From assembly GCF_002807035.1 (NCBI RefSeq), contig NZ_NIUC01000004.1, positions 124,001 to 188,000 of the forward strand: a stretch of DNA of 64,000 nucleotides, given 5' to 3'. Made by a program: the position numbers and the translations under genes. Of this stretch, positions 47,650-56,905 are shown piece after piece. This stretch comes from Algoriphagus formosus. Lineage in GTDB: Bacteria; Bacteroidota; Bacteroidia; Cytophagales; Cyclobacteriaceae. The notes under the pieces are model-generated. The model did no database searches, was not told the DNA's origin, and saw only the letters and a program-made list of their open reading frames with translations. Position 1 is the first letter of the stretch. Each line of letters starts with the position of its first letter.

Positions 47650-47946
47650 TTAGTGTGACTTATTCTCTTTAATGAGATTTTCAAGAAAGTCTAAATGATC
47701 TTGAAAGGCTTTTTTTCCTGATGCTGTAGCCGAATAATTGGTTTGCGGTTTTCTGCCCACAAAGGTCTTTTCTACGGCTACATAGCCTTGGTTTTCCAAG
47801 TATCGTAGGTGAGAAGCGAGGTTTCCATCCGTCACCTCCAGGATCTCTTTGAAGGAATTGAAGTCAAATTGCTCATTGACCATCAGGATGGACATGACAC
47901 GCAGTCTGACGACATTTTCAAATGCTTTATCGTAATTCCCCTTCAC
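47650..47946 (-). CDS. Winged-helix transcriptional regulator
   Basis: A 98-residue HTH protein. The stretch LRVMSILMVNEQFDFNSF...VTDGNLASHLRYLENQGYVAVEK is a winged helix of the HTH_34/MarR-ArsR-like group, the recognition helix being GNLASHLRYLE. These small regulators usually repress the operon that encodes them. It lies between two membrane-protein genes with 1-base and 18-base gaps. A 7-5-7 palindrome before the first gene (48571-48589) is a plausible operator. Confidence 0.85.
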   Translation of the reverse strand: MKGNYDKAFENVVRLRVMSILMVNEQFDFNSFKEILEVTDGNLASHLRYLENQGYVAVEKTFVGRKPQTNYSATASGKKAFQDHLDFLENLIKENKSH

Positions 47947-47947
47947 C

Positions 47948-48562
47948 TTAGCGATCGTATTTTTGGTACATCAAGGCGCCATATACCACATGTAAAATTC
48001 CGAAACCGGAAACCCAAAACCACAAGCCATAATCAGGAAAGAAGGCTGCCATTATTCCCAAAATCAATTGAAAAAAGCCTAATTTCTGTATTTCCCCTAA
48101 GGTAAAATTAGAAGCAGCAACTAGACCCAAACCATAAAAAATCAATAGGTTGGCGGGAATCAGTTGGAAAGCTGCTTCATGAATCAGCGCAAAGGTGAAA
48201 AGCCCACCAACCAAGACAGGAATAAACAGCGCTTGCATAAAGCGCTTACTGGCACCATTCCAGAACACTTGGGCTTTTTGTTTGCTTTTTCGCTTGCTGA
48301 GCAGCCAGGCCGTACCTACAGCAAAAAGAAGTATACTGCTTGCCAAAAGAAGTAATCTCGGTAATAAGGTCGAACTATTCAATATTTGACTAGAATCTCC
48401 CCATTGGCTAGTAGGGAAGTAGAGCCAATACCAAGCTATGCCGCCACCAATCAATGCATAGATTCCAGCTAATACACCCGATAGTCCACTTAAAGAAAGG
48501 AAGCGCGTGCTCCGCTCCATCATGGATTTAATCTCGGCTAATTCTTGTTCAGGGTTTTTCAT
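47948..48562 (-). CDS. Multi-pass membrane protein of unknown function
   Basis: A 204-residue protein with an acidic cytoplasmic N-terminus and five or six membrane helices (about 24-50, 68-88, 108-128, 132-152, 160-198). I recognise no family. It is the first gene of the operon with the winged-helix regulator and the DUF4153 protein. The three-gene layout (membrane protein, regulator, DUF4153) is itself the best clue to function, perhaps envelope-stress sensing, but that is speculation. Confidence 0.7.
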   Translation of the reverse strand: MKNPEQELAEIKSMMERSTRFLSLSGLSGVLAGIYALIGGGIAWYWLYFPTSQWGDSSQILNSSTLLPRLLLLASSILLFAVGTAWLLSKRKSKQKAQVFWNGASKRFMQALFIPVLVGGLFTFALIHEAAFQLIPANLLIFYGLGLVAASNFTLGEIQKLGFFQLILGIMAAFFPDYGLWFWVSGFGILHVVYGALMYQKYDR

Positions 48563-48914
48563 TTTAAAAGTACTTTGTGATTCAAAGTAAATGAAATTTT
48601 ACAAAAAAGTATTTGGCTACATGATTTTTTTGAAATCGAAGCTGGGATTTCTCCCCGCATAGTTTACTCTGCTTTGGGAAAAATCTTATTGATTACTTTA
48701 TTTAATGAATGTCCGTTTTCTTACCAGTGCTGAAATTATGCGGCTAAGATTCTGCGAAATTGATCGATTTATGCTATCATCCGTCATCTGACATCGGACA
48801 TCCGGCTAGATTAGCAAAGAAAATTTGGTTATTGGAATCATTGCGGATAATCATACTTTATTTAAGTAATTAAATTTTTGATTGTCAATTCATTGTATTC
48901 TGTAAAAATCTCCG
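48563..48914. other. Intergenic stretch with putative operator and decayed repeat
   Basis: About 350 AT-rich bases. The first part holds a palindrome (see 48571-48589). From 48708 there is a TGAATGTCCG...TCTTAC segment resembling the head of the repeats at 2347 and 34458, closed near 48795-48801 by CGGACAT. It lacks the long hairpin core and is probably a degraded or solo-end copy. No ORF is credible. Confidence 0.5.
48571..48589. promoter_or_regulatory. Palindromic putative operator
   Basis: TACTTTG TGATT CAAAGTA: perfect 7-base arms with a 5-base spacer, 9 bases before the ATG of the membrane/HTH/DUF4153 operon. A dimeric winged-helix protein encoded in this operon would suit it. Confidence 0.5.
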
Positions 48915-50171
48915 TTAAGCATTGTTTACTCCAGATTTGGAAATGACTTTTTTGACCAAGGGACCGATGGATAATCCCTGAACAATGATGGAGAAAATCA
49001 CAATGAGGTAGGTAATGGTCAAAAATAATTCCCGTCCCATCTGCGGTTCGAGTGAAAGTGCCAAGGCGATGGAAATGCCACCCCGTATACCTCCCCAGGT
49101 CATGATCAGATTCGTTTTTGGGATAAAGTCCAACTTCTTTTGAAATAGGGCAACTGGTCCAGAAAGGGCAACAAATCTTGACAGAAGCGAAATCACGATT
49201 CCAAACACTCCAAAAATCACATAGGTGCTATCAAGCGAAACGATTAATAATTCTAAGCCGATCAATACAAATAGTAGTGCATTGAGTAAGACGTCGATTA
49301 GCTCCCAGAATTTATCTACATAGTTTTGGGTGTTGGGCGACCAGGCGATTTCAGGGGACTTGTTGCCAATGAAAATTCCCGCCACGACCACTGCAAGAGG
49401 TCCTGAAACATGCAGATAATGAGCCAAAGCTGATATTCCCATCACCAGAGCTAGTGTGATCATCACTTCGGTCTCGAAATTGTCGATCGCTTTCATTAGT
49501 CTGAAAGCCAACCAACCGGCAATCAACCCAAGAGCTATTCCTCCGATAACTTCTTCAACGAACAGTAATCCGACATCCCCAAATGACATCGAATCCAGGC
49601 CTTGTTGGGCGATTTTGAAAATCACAATAAAAACTACGACGCCCACTCCATCATTGAAAAGTGACTCACCCACGATCTTGGTTTCTAGTTTTTTGGGTGC
49701 ATTGGCTTCTTTCAAAATACCTAAAACTGCAATCGGGTCTGTCGGGGAAATCAAGGCTCCAAATAGCAAGCAGTAGATGTAATCAATGGGATAGCTGAAT
49801 GCAAGGAACAAATAGTACATCAGCGTCCCGATCAGAAAAGTAGAAATTACCACTCCGATAGTGGCAAAGAGCGCAATAGGACCTTTCTGTCTTTTAAGAG
49901 CATCTAATTTGGTGTGAAGGGCTCCCGCAAAAAGCAAAAAACTCAGCATCACATCGAGTAGAACCGTTTCAAAATCGATGGAATTGATCAGTAAATTGGC
50001 TTCCTCCAGAATAAAAGGGTTGAAGGAACCTAGGATATAAACTGCTATAGTGAAAACGATGGCAATGATCATCAAACCTATCGTGAAGGGAAGCTTTAGA
50101 AATTTTGTATTGATAAAAGCAAAACCAGCTGAAAGAATGGTCAGAATCGTGATGATATTGAAAATGTTCAT
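48915..50171 (-). CDS. CPA1-type cation:proton antiporter
   Basis: A 418-residue, about 12-helix membrane protein of the NhaP/NHE (Na+/H+ exchanger) group. The family motifs SPTDPIAVLGIL (helix 5 region) and GESLFNDGVGVV (ND ion-binding motif) are both present. It exchanges Na+ or K+ for protons at the inner membrane in pH and salt balance. It lacks a long C-terminal regulatory tail. Single gene. Confidence 0.9.
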   Translation of the reverse strand: MNIFNIITILTILSAGFAFINTKFLKLPFTIGLMIIAIVFTIAVYILGSFNPFILEEANLLINSIDFETVLLDVMLSFLLFAGALHTKLDALKRQKGPIALFATIGVVISTFLIGTLMYYLFLAFSYPIDYIYCLLFGALISPTDPIAVLGILKEANAPKKLETKIVGESLFNDGVGVVVFIVIFKIAQQGLDSMSFGDVGLLFVEEVIGGIALGLIAGWLAFRLMKAIDNFETEVMITLALVMGISALAHYLHVSGPLAVVVAGIFIGNKSPEIAWSPNTQNYVDKFWELIDVLLNALLFVLIGLELLIVSLDSTYVIFGVFGIVISLLSRFVALSGPVALFQKKLDFIPKTNLIMTWGGIRGGISIALALSLEPQMGRELFLTITYLIVIFSIIVQGLSIGPLVKKVISKSGVNNA

Positions 50172-50248
50172 GGCGATTTGTATTTAAGAATTCCAAAATA
50201 CAAGCATTTATTGAATGGACTTTAAATTTCGGTGGGAAAGGTGTAAAC

Positions 50249-50285
50249 AAAAAAGCACTGACCATTTAAGTGCCAGTGCTTTTAT
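50249..50285 (-). terminator. Intrinsic terminator after the sortilin-like gene
   Basis: AAAAGCACTG ... CAGTGCTTTT stem; a T run on the minus strand follows, just after the gene's end at 50304. Confidence 0.75.
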
Positions 50286-50303
50286 TACTTCATTGATTAA
50301 TTT

Positions 50304-53300
50304 TTAGATGGATGCTTTCAATCTATTTTGCTTTTTGAGTCCGCGATTGATTTTTGGGACCGCATTTTCAAGGACATCATCCCGCTCATCTTGAAGTTTA
50401 GATTTCATAGATTGATAGTAGTCAAATTGGAGTTTTTGGTCAGTCGTCCAAGGTCCGATATAGTCACCTATTTCAGAATACAGTGATCGGATTCTTCGGC
50501 TTAATTCTCCGTATTTTCTGCTGATTTCCTTCAGGGGTGCAGCGGTACTTTTATCATAAGAAATTCCGTCCTTTTCCAATTTCTCGAGTTGATCATCAAG
50601 TTTATTGATGGTTGTTTGATCCTGGGATACTTCAGCATAAAGGGCCAAAACCTCCATTTGTGATGCAGTCCATTCTTTTCGGATATCTATCGGAATATTC
50701 AATCTTGGATCATCGCTGACCTGAAACTTTTGCTCCTGTAATTTTCCATTGACTTCCAGTTTGGCAGTGTAGAGCCCAGGTAAAACATAAGGACCTGAAA
50801 TTCTACCTCGTCCTGTGCCTGATGTCTCGGTTTGGTATCGGAGATTCCACATTACGCGATGCAATCCTGCTTTAGTTGGTGTTTTGACTTCATCCACTAT
50901 TTTTCCATTCGCATCTAGAATCGTCAGTTTGATCGCATCAGAAGAGACTGATTCTCGAAGATAGAAATCAATAGCTGCTCCGAAATCAGGATTTTCGCCT
51001 CGGTAGTACATATCTCCTGTATGCGCTCCATCTCGAGAATAATTAATGATTTCTGCCTCAGCGATGGAGAAGAGTGCGGCATCCTGCTTTAAGACCTCGG
51101 GAGTCATTTCCTGAAGTGCATTTACATGGTCAAGAATCCATACTCCACGTCCGTGTGTACCCAAAACCAAATCATTATCTCGGGGATGAATTACCAAGTC
51201 ATTGAATGGGAGGGTAGGCATATTGCTTTTGAGTTCTACCCAATTCTTTCCCTGATCGATACTAATGAATAGTCCAAGCTCTGTTCCCAAATAGAGTAGA
51301 TTCGGGTTTTTTGGATCTTCTCTTAGGGTTCTGGCAACTCGATTTTCCGGTAAATTCCCTTCTATGGATTTCCAGGTTTTACCATAATCATCGGTTTGGT
51401 AGATGTAATTATTGAAATCATCATTCCGATAGTTATTGATAGCGACATAGGCTCTTCCGGCTTGATGAGACGATGGCTCAATGGTATTGATCCAGGTTTC
51501 TTTGGGTAATCCCGCAAGTTGGGAAGTTACATCATTCCATATCTGTCCATCATCCCAAGAGACTTGAAGCAATCCGTCGTCTGTTCCGGCATACAGCATG
51601 CCGGGTTTGAATAAATCTTCAGCCACAGCGGTGAGGGTGGGGTAGTAGGGGATTCCATCATCCAATGAAGCTGTGTTTTCATCAGGCCTTTGTCCCATGA
51701 TCAGGAGTTCCCGACGATTCACTTTGGTTGTCAGATCTCCCAGTGAAGTCCAGGTCGCTCCATTGTCGGTACTTTTCCAAAGTACATTGGTACCCGCATA
51801 GATCGTATTGGCATCATGGTGGGATAGGAAAAATGGACCATCCCAGTTGGCAGGTGCCATGGCATTGCCAAGTTCTGGTTCCGGAATCCCAGGTCCCCAG
51901 GCATCCCAATTTCTTCTAGCGCCGATTTTCCCTTGTGGATCTCCTGGACGGATATCTTGACGTTGTCCCGTTTTCATATTGAGTCGGGAAAGTCCCAAAT
52001 ATTGGGACTCGGTATAGACTACATCCGGGTCATTTCGATCGACTAGGTTTAAGAAACCATCTCCGCCTCCCAGTCGTCTCCAGTCCTCATTGATAATTCC
52101 GTTAGCTCGGTAAGTTTCGCTTGGGCCAACCCAGCTGCCATTGTCCTGAAGGCCTCCGTACACATTGTAAGGTTTGGCATTGTCAACCGCTATTCGATAA
52201 TATTGGCTTACTGGTAAATTGCTGATAAATAGCCATTTGATTCCACGATCATAAGAAATTCCAATACCTCCATCATCACCTTTGATGACATGTCTGGAGT
52301 CTTTTGGATTGACCCAAAGAATCCGATCATCACCGTGTAAGGATTGGCGGGGAGCGATAAATGTTCTACCGCTATCACTGGAATAGCTGTATTGGTTCAT
52401 CATGTAAATGCGAGACTCATCGCTGGGATCCACTAGTGGTTGCGAAGCGTACATTGGTCGAGGATTCCAATCACTCATGAGTTCCCAACTTTCGCCCTTG
52501 TCCTTGCTTCGATATAGACCCGCCCGACGCTCATTGTAGGCGGTGGAAGCATTGTATTGATAGCCTTGCTCTAAGGAAATATACACTACTTCAGGATTGC
52601 TTCGATAAATAGAGATTCCTATTCGGCCGTAATCTCCTTCAGGAAGTCCGTTTTTCAGTTCTTTCCAGGTTTTGCCTCCATCTGTAGATTTATGAAGCCC
52701 GCTACCAGGTCCTCCTCCGTGAAAACCATAGGGTTTTCTTCTTCTTTGGTAGGTGGCTGCATAGAGGATGTTTGGGTCTGAAGGGTCCATGGCCACATCG
52801 GTGACACCGGTATCTTCATTTACATAAATGATTCGCTCCCAGGTTTTGCCGCCATCTTTGGTTTGGTAAAGTCCTCGCTCTTCATTGGGGCCCCAAAGGT
52901 GACCGATGGCAGCGACGTATGCGACCAAGGTATCCGTGGGATGAAGTACGATTCGACCGATATGATGAGAGTCTTTTAATCCTACATTTTCCCAATTCTT
53001 ACCGCCATCATGTGACTTGTAAACCCCGTCTCCCCAGGAAGAGCTTTGGCGATTGGCCCGCTCCCCTGTACCAACCCAGACGATGTTGGGATGCTTTTGG
53101 TGAAGGGCTATGGCACCTACTGAGTGAGTCCCTTCATTTTCAAAAACAGGCTCAAAGCTGACACCATTATTGGTTGTCTTCCAGACTCCACCGGTGGCAG
53201 TGGCAGCATAAAAGGTGTAAGGGTCAGATTCGAGTACTGCCAGGTCTACAATTCGACCGCTCATGGTAGCAGGCCCAATATTTCGAAGTGGGAGCCCGTT

Positions 53301-53384
53301 TAGTAATTCGCTTGTAAGTTCTTGGCTTTGACTAGTCATCGAAAACCCTAGGCAAAGCAAGAGTAAGAGGTATTTATTTTTCAT
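50304..53384 (-). CDS. VPS10/sortilin-like BNR-repeat exported protein
   Basis: A 1026-residue secreted protein (signal peptide ends SMTSQSQ). It holds at least seven Asp-box (SxDxGxxW) motifs: SHDGGKNW, TKDGGKTW, STDGGKTW, SKDKGESW, STDNGATW, TDDYGKTW and SIDQGKNW. These define a sortilin-type beta-propeller of about 750 residues, with a C-terminal helical segment. Bacteroidota carry many such proteins, commonly labelled glycosyl hydrolase, but no catalytic residues are proven. Location is periplasmic or surface. Function remains open. Confidence 0.85.
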   Translation of the reverse strand: MKNKYLLLLLCLGFSMTSQSQELTSELLNGLPLRNIGPATMSGRIVDLAVLESDPYTFYAATATGGVWKTTNNGVSFEPVFENEGTHSVGAIALHQKHPNIVWVGTGERANRQSSSWGDGVYKSHDGGKNWENVGLKDSHHIGRIVLHPTDTLVAYVAAIGHLWGPNEERGLYQTKDGGKTWERIIYVNEDTGVTDVAMDPSDPNILYAATYQRRRKPYGFHGGGPGSGLHKSTDGGKTWKELKNGLPEGDYGRIGISIYRSNPEVVYISLEQGYQYNASTAYNERRAGLYRSKDKGESWELMSDWNPRPMYASQPLVDPSDESRIYMMNQYSYSSDSGRTFIAPRQSLHGDDRILWVNPKDSRHVIKGDDGGIGISYDRGIKWLFISNLPVSQYYRIAVDNAKPYNVYGGLQDNGSWVGPSETYRANGIINEDWRRLGGGDGFLNLVDRNDPDVVYTESQYLGLSRLNMKTGQRQDIRPGDPQGKIGARRNWDAWGPGIPEPELGNAMAPANWDGPFFLSHHDANTIYAGTNVLWKSTDNGATWTSLGDLTTKVNRRELLIMGQRPDENTASLDDGIPYYPTLTAVAEDLFKPGMLYAGTDDGLLQVSWDDGQIWNDVTSQLAGLPKETWINTIEPSSHQAGRAYVAINNYRNDDFNNYIYQTDDYGKTWKSIEGNLPENRVARTLREDPKNPNLLYLGTELGLFISIDQGKNWVELKSNMPTLPFNDLVIHPRDNDLVLGTHGRGVWILDHVNALQEMTPEVLKQDAALFSIAEAEIINYSRDGAHTGDMYYRGENPDFGAAIDFYLRESVSSDAIKLTILDANGKIVDEVKTPTKAGLHRVMWNLRYQTETSGTGRGRISGPYVLPGLYTAKLEVNGKLQEQKFQVSDDPRLNIPIDIRKEWTASQMEVLALYAEVSQDQTTINKLDDQLEKLEKDGISYDKSTAAPLKEISRKYGELSRRIRSLYSEIGDYIGPWTTDQKLQFDYYQSMKSKLQDERDDVLENAVPKINRGLKKQNRLKASI

Positions 53385-53621
53385 GTGAATATATTTCTGC
53401 TCAAGGTGGAAATTAAGCAGCCTGTGTCAGAGTACAAATTCTTTTTGAGGAATGGTGACTTCTAGATATGTCCATAGCTCAAATCAAAGCCATAGCTTTT
53501 TCTAATAAATTTTAATCTTGCTGGTAAGGACTGTATTTAAAGTCTGAATTTAGGGCAAATGACGTATAGGTAAGTAACTCCTTTTAAATCAACTTTGGCA
53601 AGGATTTAAACACTATTCAAA

Positions 53622-54274
53622 ATGAATAAAAGGACTTTTAACTGGATTTGGATTATTGCAATAGGTCTTGTGATGCTCTCCTGTGCGGATGGAGAAGATA
53701 TGGAGCCAGATGATAATCAGCAGCTGACCAATGACTTGAATTTTCTCTTTACACTTTCGGGAGATGAAAGTCGCTATGTAATGGAAATCGATGGGGTAGA
53801 GGTGAGTAATTATGCTGAGATTCTCAATACTCTCAATACAGACAAGTCTATTTCCATCAATTTTTGGGGGCCAAGTGACTTCAATTTCGCTGCAATCAAC
53901 TCAATTCCCTTGGGAACCGGAACTTATGAAGCAGGACATGACTTGGGGCCCGGTAATGGTACTTTTGGAAACAATCTCTTTATGATGGCTTTTGTAAAAA
54001 AGGAGGGAACAAAGTATTATGCTTATTCAGCGCATATGGATTCTTAGAAGAGGAAAGAATTCCGGGTTCCTCTGCGACAGTCAAGGTTATCACTTTTGAG
54101 GGAAAGCAGACGACCTACAACTTTATGAATGGAACCTTCAGCCAATTCATCGGGACGGTGGAAGGTCAGTTTGCAGGTACTTTTAAAACAAAAGATGGTA
54201 AGGAAGTGAAGGTGACCAAGGGGCAATTTAGAATAGTCCAAAAACTTCCTCCAGGAGCAGAAGAGGTTGAATAA
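53622..54274 (+). pseudogene. Lipoprotein gene disrupted by a single-base frameshift
   Basis: The frame from the ATG (53622) encodes a signal and lipobox (MLSC, C21) and a beta-rich domain, then stops at 54045-54047 (141 residues). A second frame, shifted by one base, opens with EEERIPGSSATVKVITFEGK and runs on to TAA at 54272-54274 with clear coding character (TFSQFIGTVEGQFAGTFKTK). Restoring one T in the GATTCTTAG run gives a continuous protein of about 217 residues. This is either a true inactivating frameshift or a sequencing error. The joined protein would be an outer-membrane-type lipoprotein of unknown function, like that at 59313. Confidence 0.75.
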
Positions 54275-54289
54275 TTCGAAAAATAACAA

Positions 54290-54416
54290 GAGACTGTCTC
54301 AAAAGTAAAGTTTGTCACATTGAGCGAAGTCGAAATGTTGTCCAGAATACTGGAAATGGCCTTCGACTCCGCTCAGCCTGACAAAAAAACGTTTATGAGA
54401 CAGCCTCTTTTTTTCC
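54290..54416. repeat. Nested inverted repeat with terminator ends
   Basis: Outer arms GAGACTGTCTCA and TGAGACAGCCTC enclose inner arms around TTGAGCGAAGTCGAA and TTCGACTCCGCTCAG. A T run follows on the plus strand, so it also serves as terminator between the convergent lipoprotein and esterase genes. The inner core GAGCGAAGTCGA is the same as in the arms of the repeats at 2347 and 34458, in a different arrangement. Confidence 0.7.
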
Positions 54417-54425
54417 TTTTTAAGA

Positions 54426-55619
54426 CTATTGAAAAAGTCTTGGAGCGAATTGACTTAGGTAGACTCTCCAGTTTCTCCAAATATGCCCGCCTTCGCTTTC
54501 TACATATTCATATGGCATGTTCATGGAGTCAAGTTTGGCTCTATATTCCTTATTGGCATCGTAGAGAAAATCTGTTTTTCCAATGGCAATCCAATACAGT
54601 TTGTAGCCATTGTCCATTTGCTGTTGAAGGGTTTGGTCAAAATTGCTGTAGACCTTTCCTGTAGCATCTTCCCGCGGCATAATTGCTGCCGAAAAGAGTC
54701 CCATGTAATCAAATGTGTTCGGATAATACCTTGAAATATGCAAGGTGTGATAGCCACCCATTGATAGCCCTGCAATGGCTCTATTCTCTTTATTTGCTTT
54801 TACTCGATAATTATTTTCCACAAACTTGATGATATCCTCAAAAGCCCCTTCATAGGTTCCATCCATTGTTTTTGGGATCATAAAGGCAGGTTTGTAGAAG
54901 TTTCGGATACCTTCTCCCGGAGCACCATCTTGGATCACATTTCCATTTGGCATCACTACAATCATGGGTTTGGCTTTTCCCTGGGCAATCAGATTATCTA
55001 GGATCTGAGCAGTGCGACCCAAGGAAATCCAAGCTTCCTCGTCTCCACCTGCTCCGTGCAGTAAATAGAGAACAGGGTAGTCTTCGGTTGATTTTTCATA
55101 GCCAGGAGGAGTATAGACAGTGATCCTTCTATCCATCCCTAACCCCGGTGAATCATACCATCTGCGAGTGACCGAGCCATGCGGGATGTCATTTGTCTTA
55201 TAAAGTTCCGCATGACCACCTCCGATAATGAAAATATTCGTAGAGCTAGCTACATCGCGGATCAAAAAGGGATTGTTGGGGTCAGTGGTTCGAAAGCCAT
55301 CAATAAGAAAGGCATAATTATACAATTCCGGTCCTAATTTTTCGGTGGTGTAGGTCCAGACGCCATTTTCATCCTTAGATAAAGATGCTTTGCCTGGTCC
55401 GTCCATTTCACCCATAGGGGTTTCCATCTTTACCGTAGGTAAAAAGTCACCGGTTATTTCTACCGCATCGGCATTTGGTGCAAAAAGCCGGAATGTCACC
55501 GAATTGTCCTCATGAACTTCAGGTGAGATGATTTGCTGAGCATTGAATAAGGCTTCCTGAGCAGTCGAACTCAGTATGAGTGCGAAAAGGAAATTTGAGA
55601 GTAGGATTAGTTTTTTCAT
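54426..55619 (-). CDS. Exported esterase D-family hydrolase with N-terminal E-set domain
   Basis: A 397-residue alpha/beta-hydrolase with a signal peptide (ends LSSTAQ). Residues about 30-130 form a CBM48/E-set-like domain (TFRLFAPNADAVEITGDF). The catalytic domain follows with VLYLLHGAGGDEEAW (oxyanion region) and GLSMGGY (nucleophile Ser), plus a C-terminal His in SEGGHIWRNW. The architecture is that of feruloyl or carbohydrate esterases of the PF00756 group. A second esterase gene lies 112 bases upstream on the same strand. Confidence 0.9.
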   Translation of the reverse strand: MKKLILLSNFLFALILSSTAQEALFNAQQIISPEVHEDNSVTFRLFAPNADAVEITGDFLPTVKMETPMGEMDGPGKASLSKDENGVWTYTTEKLGPELYNYAFLIDGFRTTDPNNPFLIRDVASSTNIFIIGGGHAELYKTNDIPHGSVTRRWYDSPGLGMDRRITVYTPPGYEKSTEDYPVLYLLHGAGGDEEAWISLGRTAQILDNLIAQGKAKPMIVVMPNGNVIQDGAPGEGIRNFYKPAFMIPKTMDGTYEGAFEDIIKFVENNYRVKANKENRAIAGLSMGGYHTLHISRYYPNTFDYMGLFSAAIMPREDATGKVYSNFDQTLQQQMDNGYKLYWIAIGKTDFLYDANKEYRAKLDSMNMPYEYVESEGGHIWRNWRVYLSQFAPRLFQ

Positions 55620-55731
55620 GGATTACGAGATCTATTGTTTCATTTTGGAAAAATAGAAAAAACTCTTTTGAAAACCTATCATCATAAATTGTCAAATTCA
55701 AATTTCAAAAAATGAGATTTCTTTTGAACCA

Positions 55732-56760
55732 TCATTCGATTTGAAAGACAAGGTTTTCTGAAAAGAAAGGAAGTGCTTTAGTCTGAATTCGTTCTGCGAT
55801 ACGATTGAGGTGATCACCCTCATAACTCTCATAAAAATGCGGGACTTGATAGGATTCCAGCAGCTCGTGCAACTTTTTTGTGGCCTCGCTGATTCCTCGG
55901 TCTTGCAAGCCAGCATCCATACCGATCGCCTTAAGTTTTTTTAGGTTTAGGACATATTGATCCACATAATTCAGTGTTCGGTTCGCTATGATCTTATTGA
56001 TTACTTCCTGTCGAGGCTCCCCATCTTTTGCTGGAAGGTCAAGGTAGAGTGGTGGATTTTGTGGGTTTGGAGCAAAAGCCGCAGAAGTGGCCAAAGCTGC
56101 TATTTCGAAGAAGGAAGTTTCTGCCAATTGATCCGGAGTAAGACTTTCGAGTTTTTTCATTAATTCTGCATTGGTTGACGCAGCTCCATCCATGCAGCAA
56201 GGGCTCAATGCGTAAATGGCCGCATAGACATTTGGGTTTTTCATACCTAATCGCAAGGTGCCATAGCCTCCCATGGAGTGGCCAGCTAGTCCTCGGCTAT
56301 TTTTGTCTGGGATGGTTCGGTAGTTTTTGTCCATATAGCTGACCAATTCTTGGGTGACGAAAGTTTCCCAATCTCCTATGGTAGCCGAACTCGCATACAT
56401 ACTTCCTTTGAATTTATTGTAGGCATTGGGCATGACCACAATCATTTCTTTGGAAAGTCCCTGTTCTATGGATTGCTCAATGACATCTTGCAGGTTGATC
56501 CAGTGGTCTTCCCAACCAAACCACTGAGAGTCGGTATCAGTGAATCCGTGAAGCATGTATAGCACGGGAAAACGCCGGTCTGGATTAGAGGCATAGGAGG
56601 GTGGAAGGTAAACAGTGACATCTCGCTCGGCAGGATCGCCGATGAGATTGCCTTCTAGAGCTTGACTGTGGATTTTGATTCGTTCTTTAGTTCCTTTTTG
56701 AGCATTTACAAAGGAGAAACTCATCATCACTAGAGCGGTGAGGAAAAGTAGTTTTTTCAT
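55732..56760 (-). CDS. Exported esterase D-family hydrolase
   Basis: A 342-residue PF00756-type esterase with a signal peptide (ends SFVNAQ) and no E-set domain. Core motifs are [16 protein letters not shown] and [16 protein letters not shown] (catalytic Ser), with a C-terminal His in SYEGDH. It hydrolyses ester side chains or carboxylic esters in the periplasm. It is paralogous in fold to the following esterase, but one domain shorter; the pair is probably co-transcribed. Confidence 0.9.
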   Translation of the reverse strand: MKKLLFLTALVMMSFSFVNAQKGTKERIKIHSQALEGNLIGDPAERDVTVYLPPSYASNPDRRFPVLYMLHGFTDTDSQWFGWEDHWINLQDVIEQSIEQGLSKEMIVVMPNAYNKFKGSMYASSATIGDWETFVTQELVSYMDKNYRTIPDKNSRGLAGHSMGGYGTLRLGMKNPNVYAAIYALSPCCMDGAASTNAELMKKLESLTPDQLAETSFFEIAALATSAAFAPNPQNPPLYLDLPAKDGEPRQEVINKIIANRTLNYVDQYVLNLKKLKAIGMDAGLQDRGISEATKKLHELLESYQVPHFYESYEGDHLNRIAERIQTKALPFFSENLVFQIE

Positions 56761-56905
56761 GGTTTTAATGGGTTTAAGGTAGATTAAAAGTAGGTTTTAT
56801 CGAGAGATTGGCAAAGGGTATTTATAAATACGGATTTAGACTGATATTCGCTTTTTTGATAAAGATTTACTTAAATTCAATCGTTTAACACTTTTAATTT
56901 CCCAA

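Noticed and set aside
54044-54289. Minus-strand 81-codon ORF
   Set aside because: Antisense to the second half of the frameshifted lipoprotein, whose reading has better coding character.
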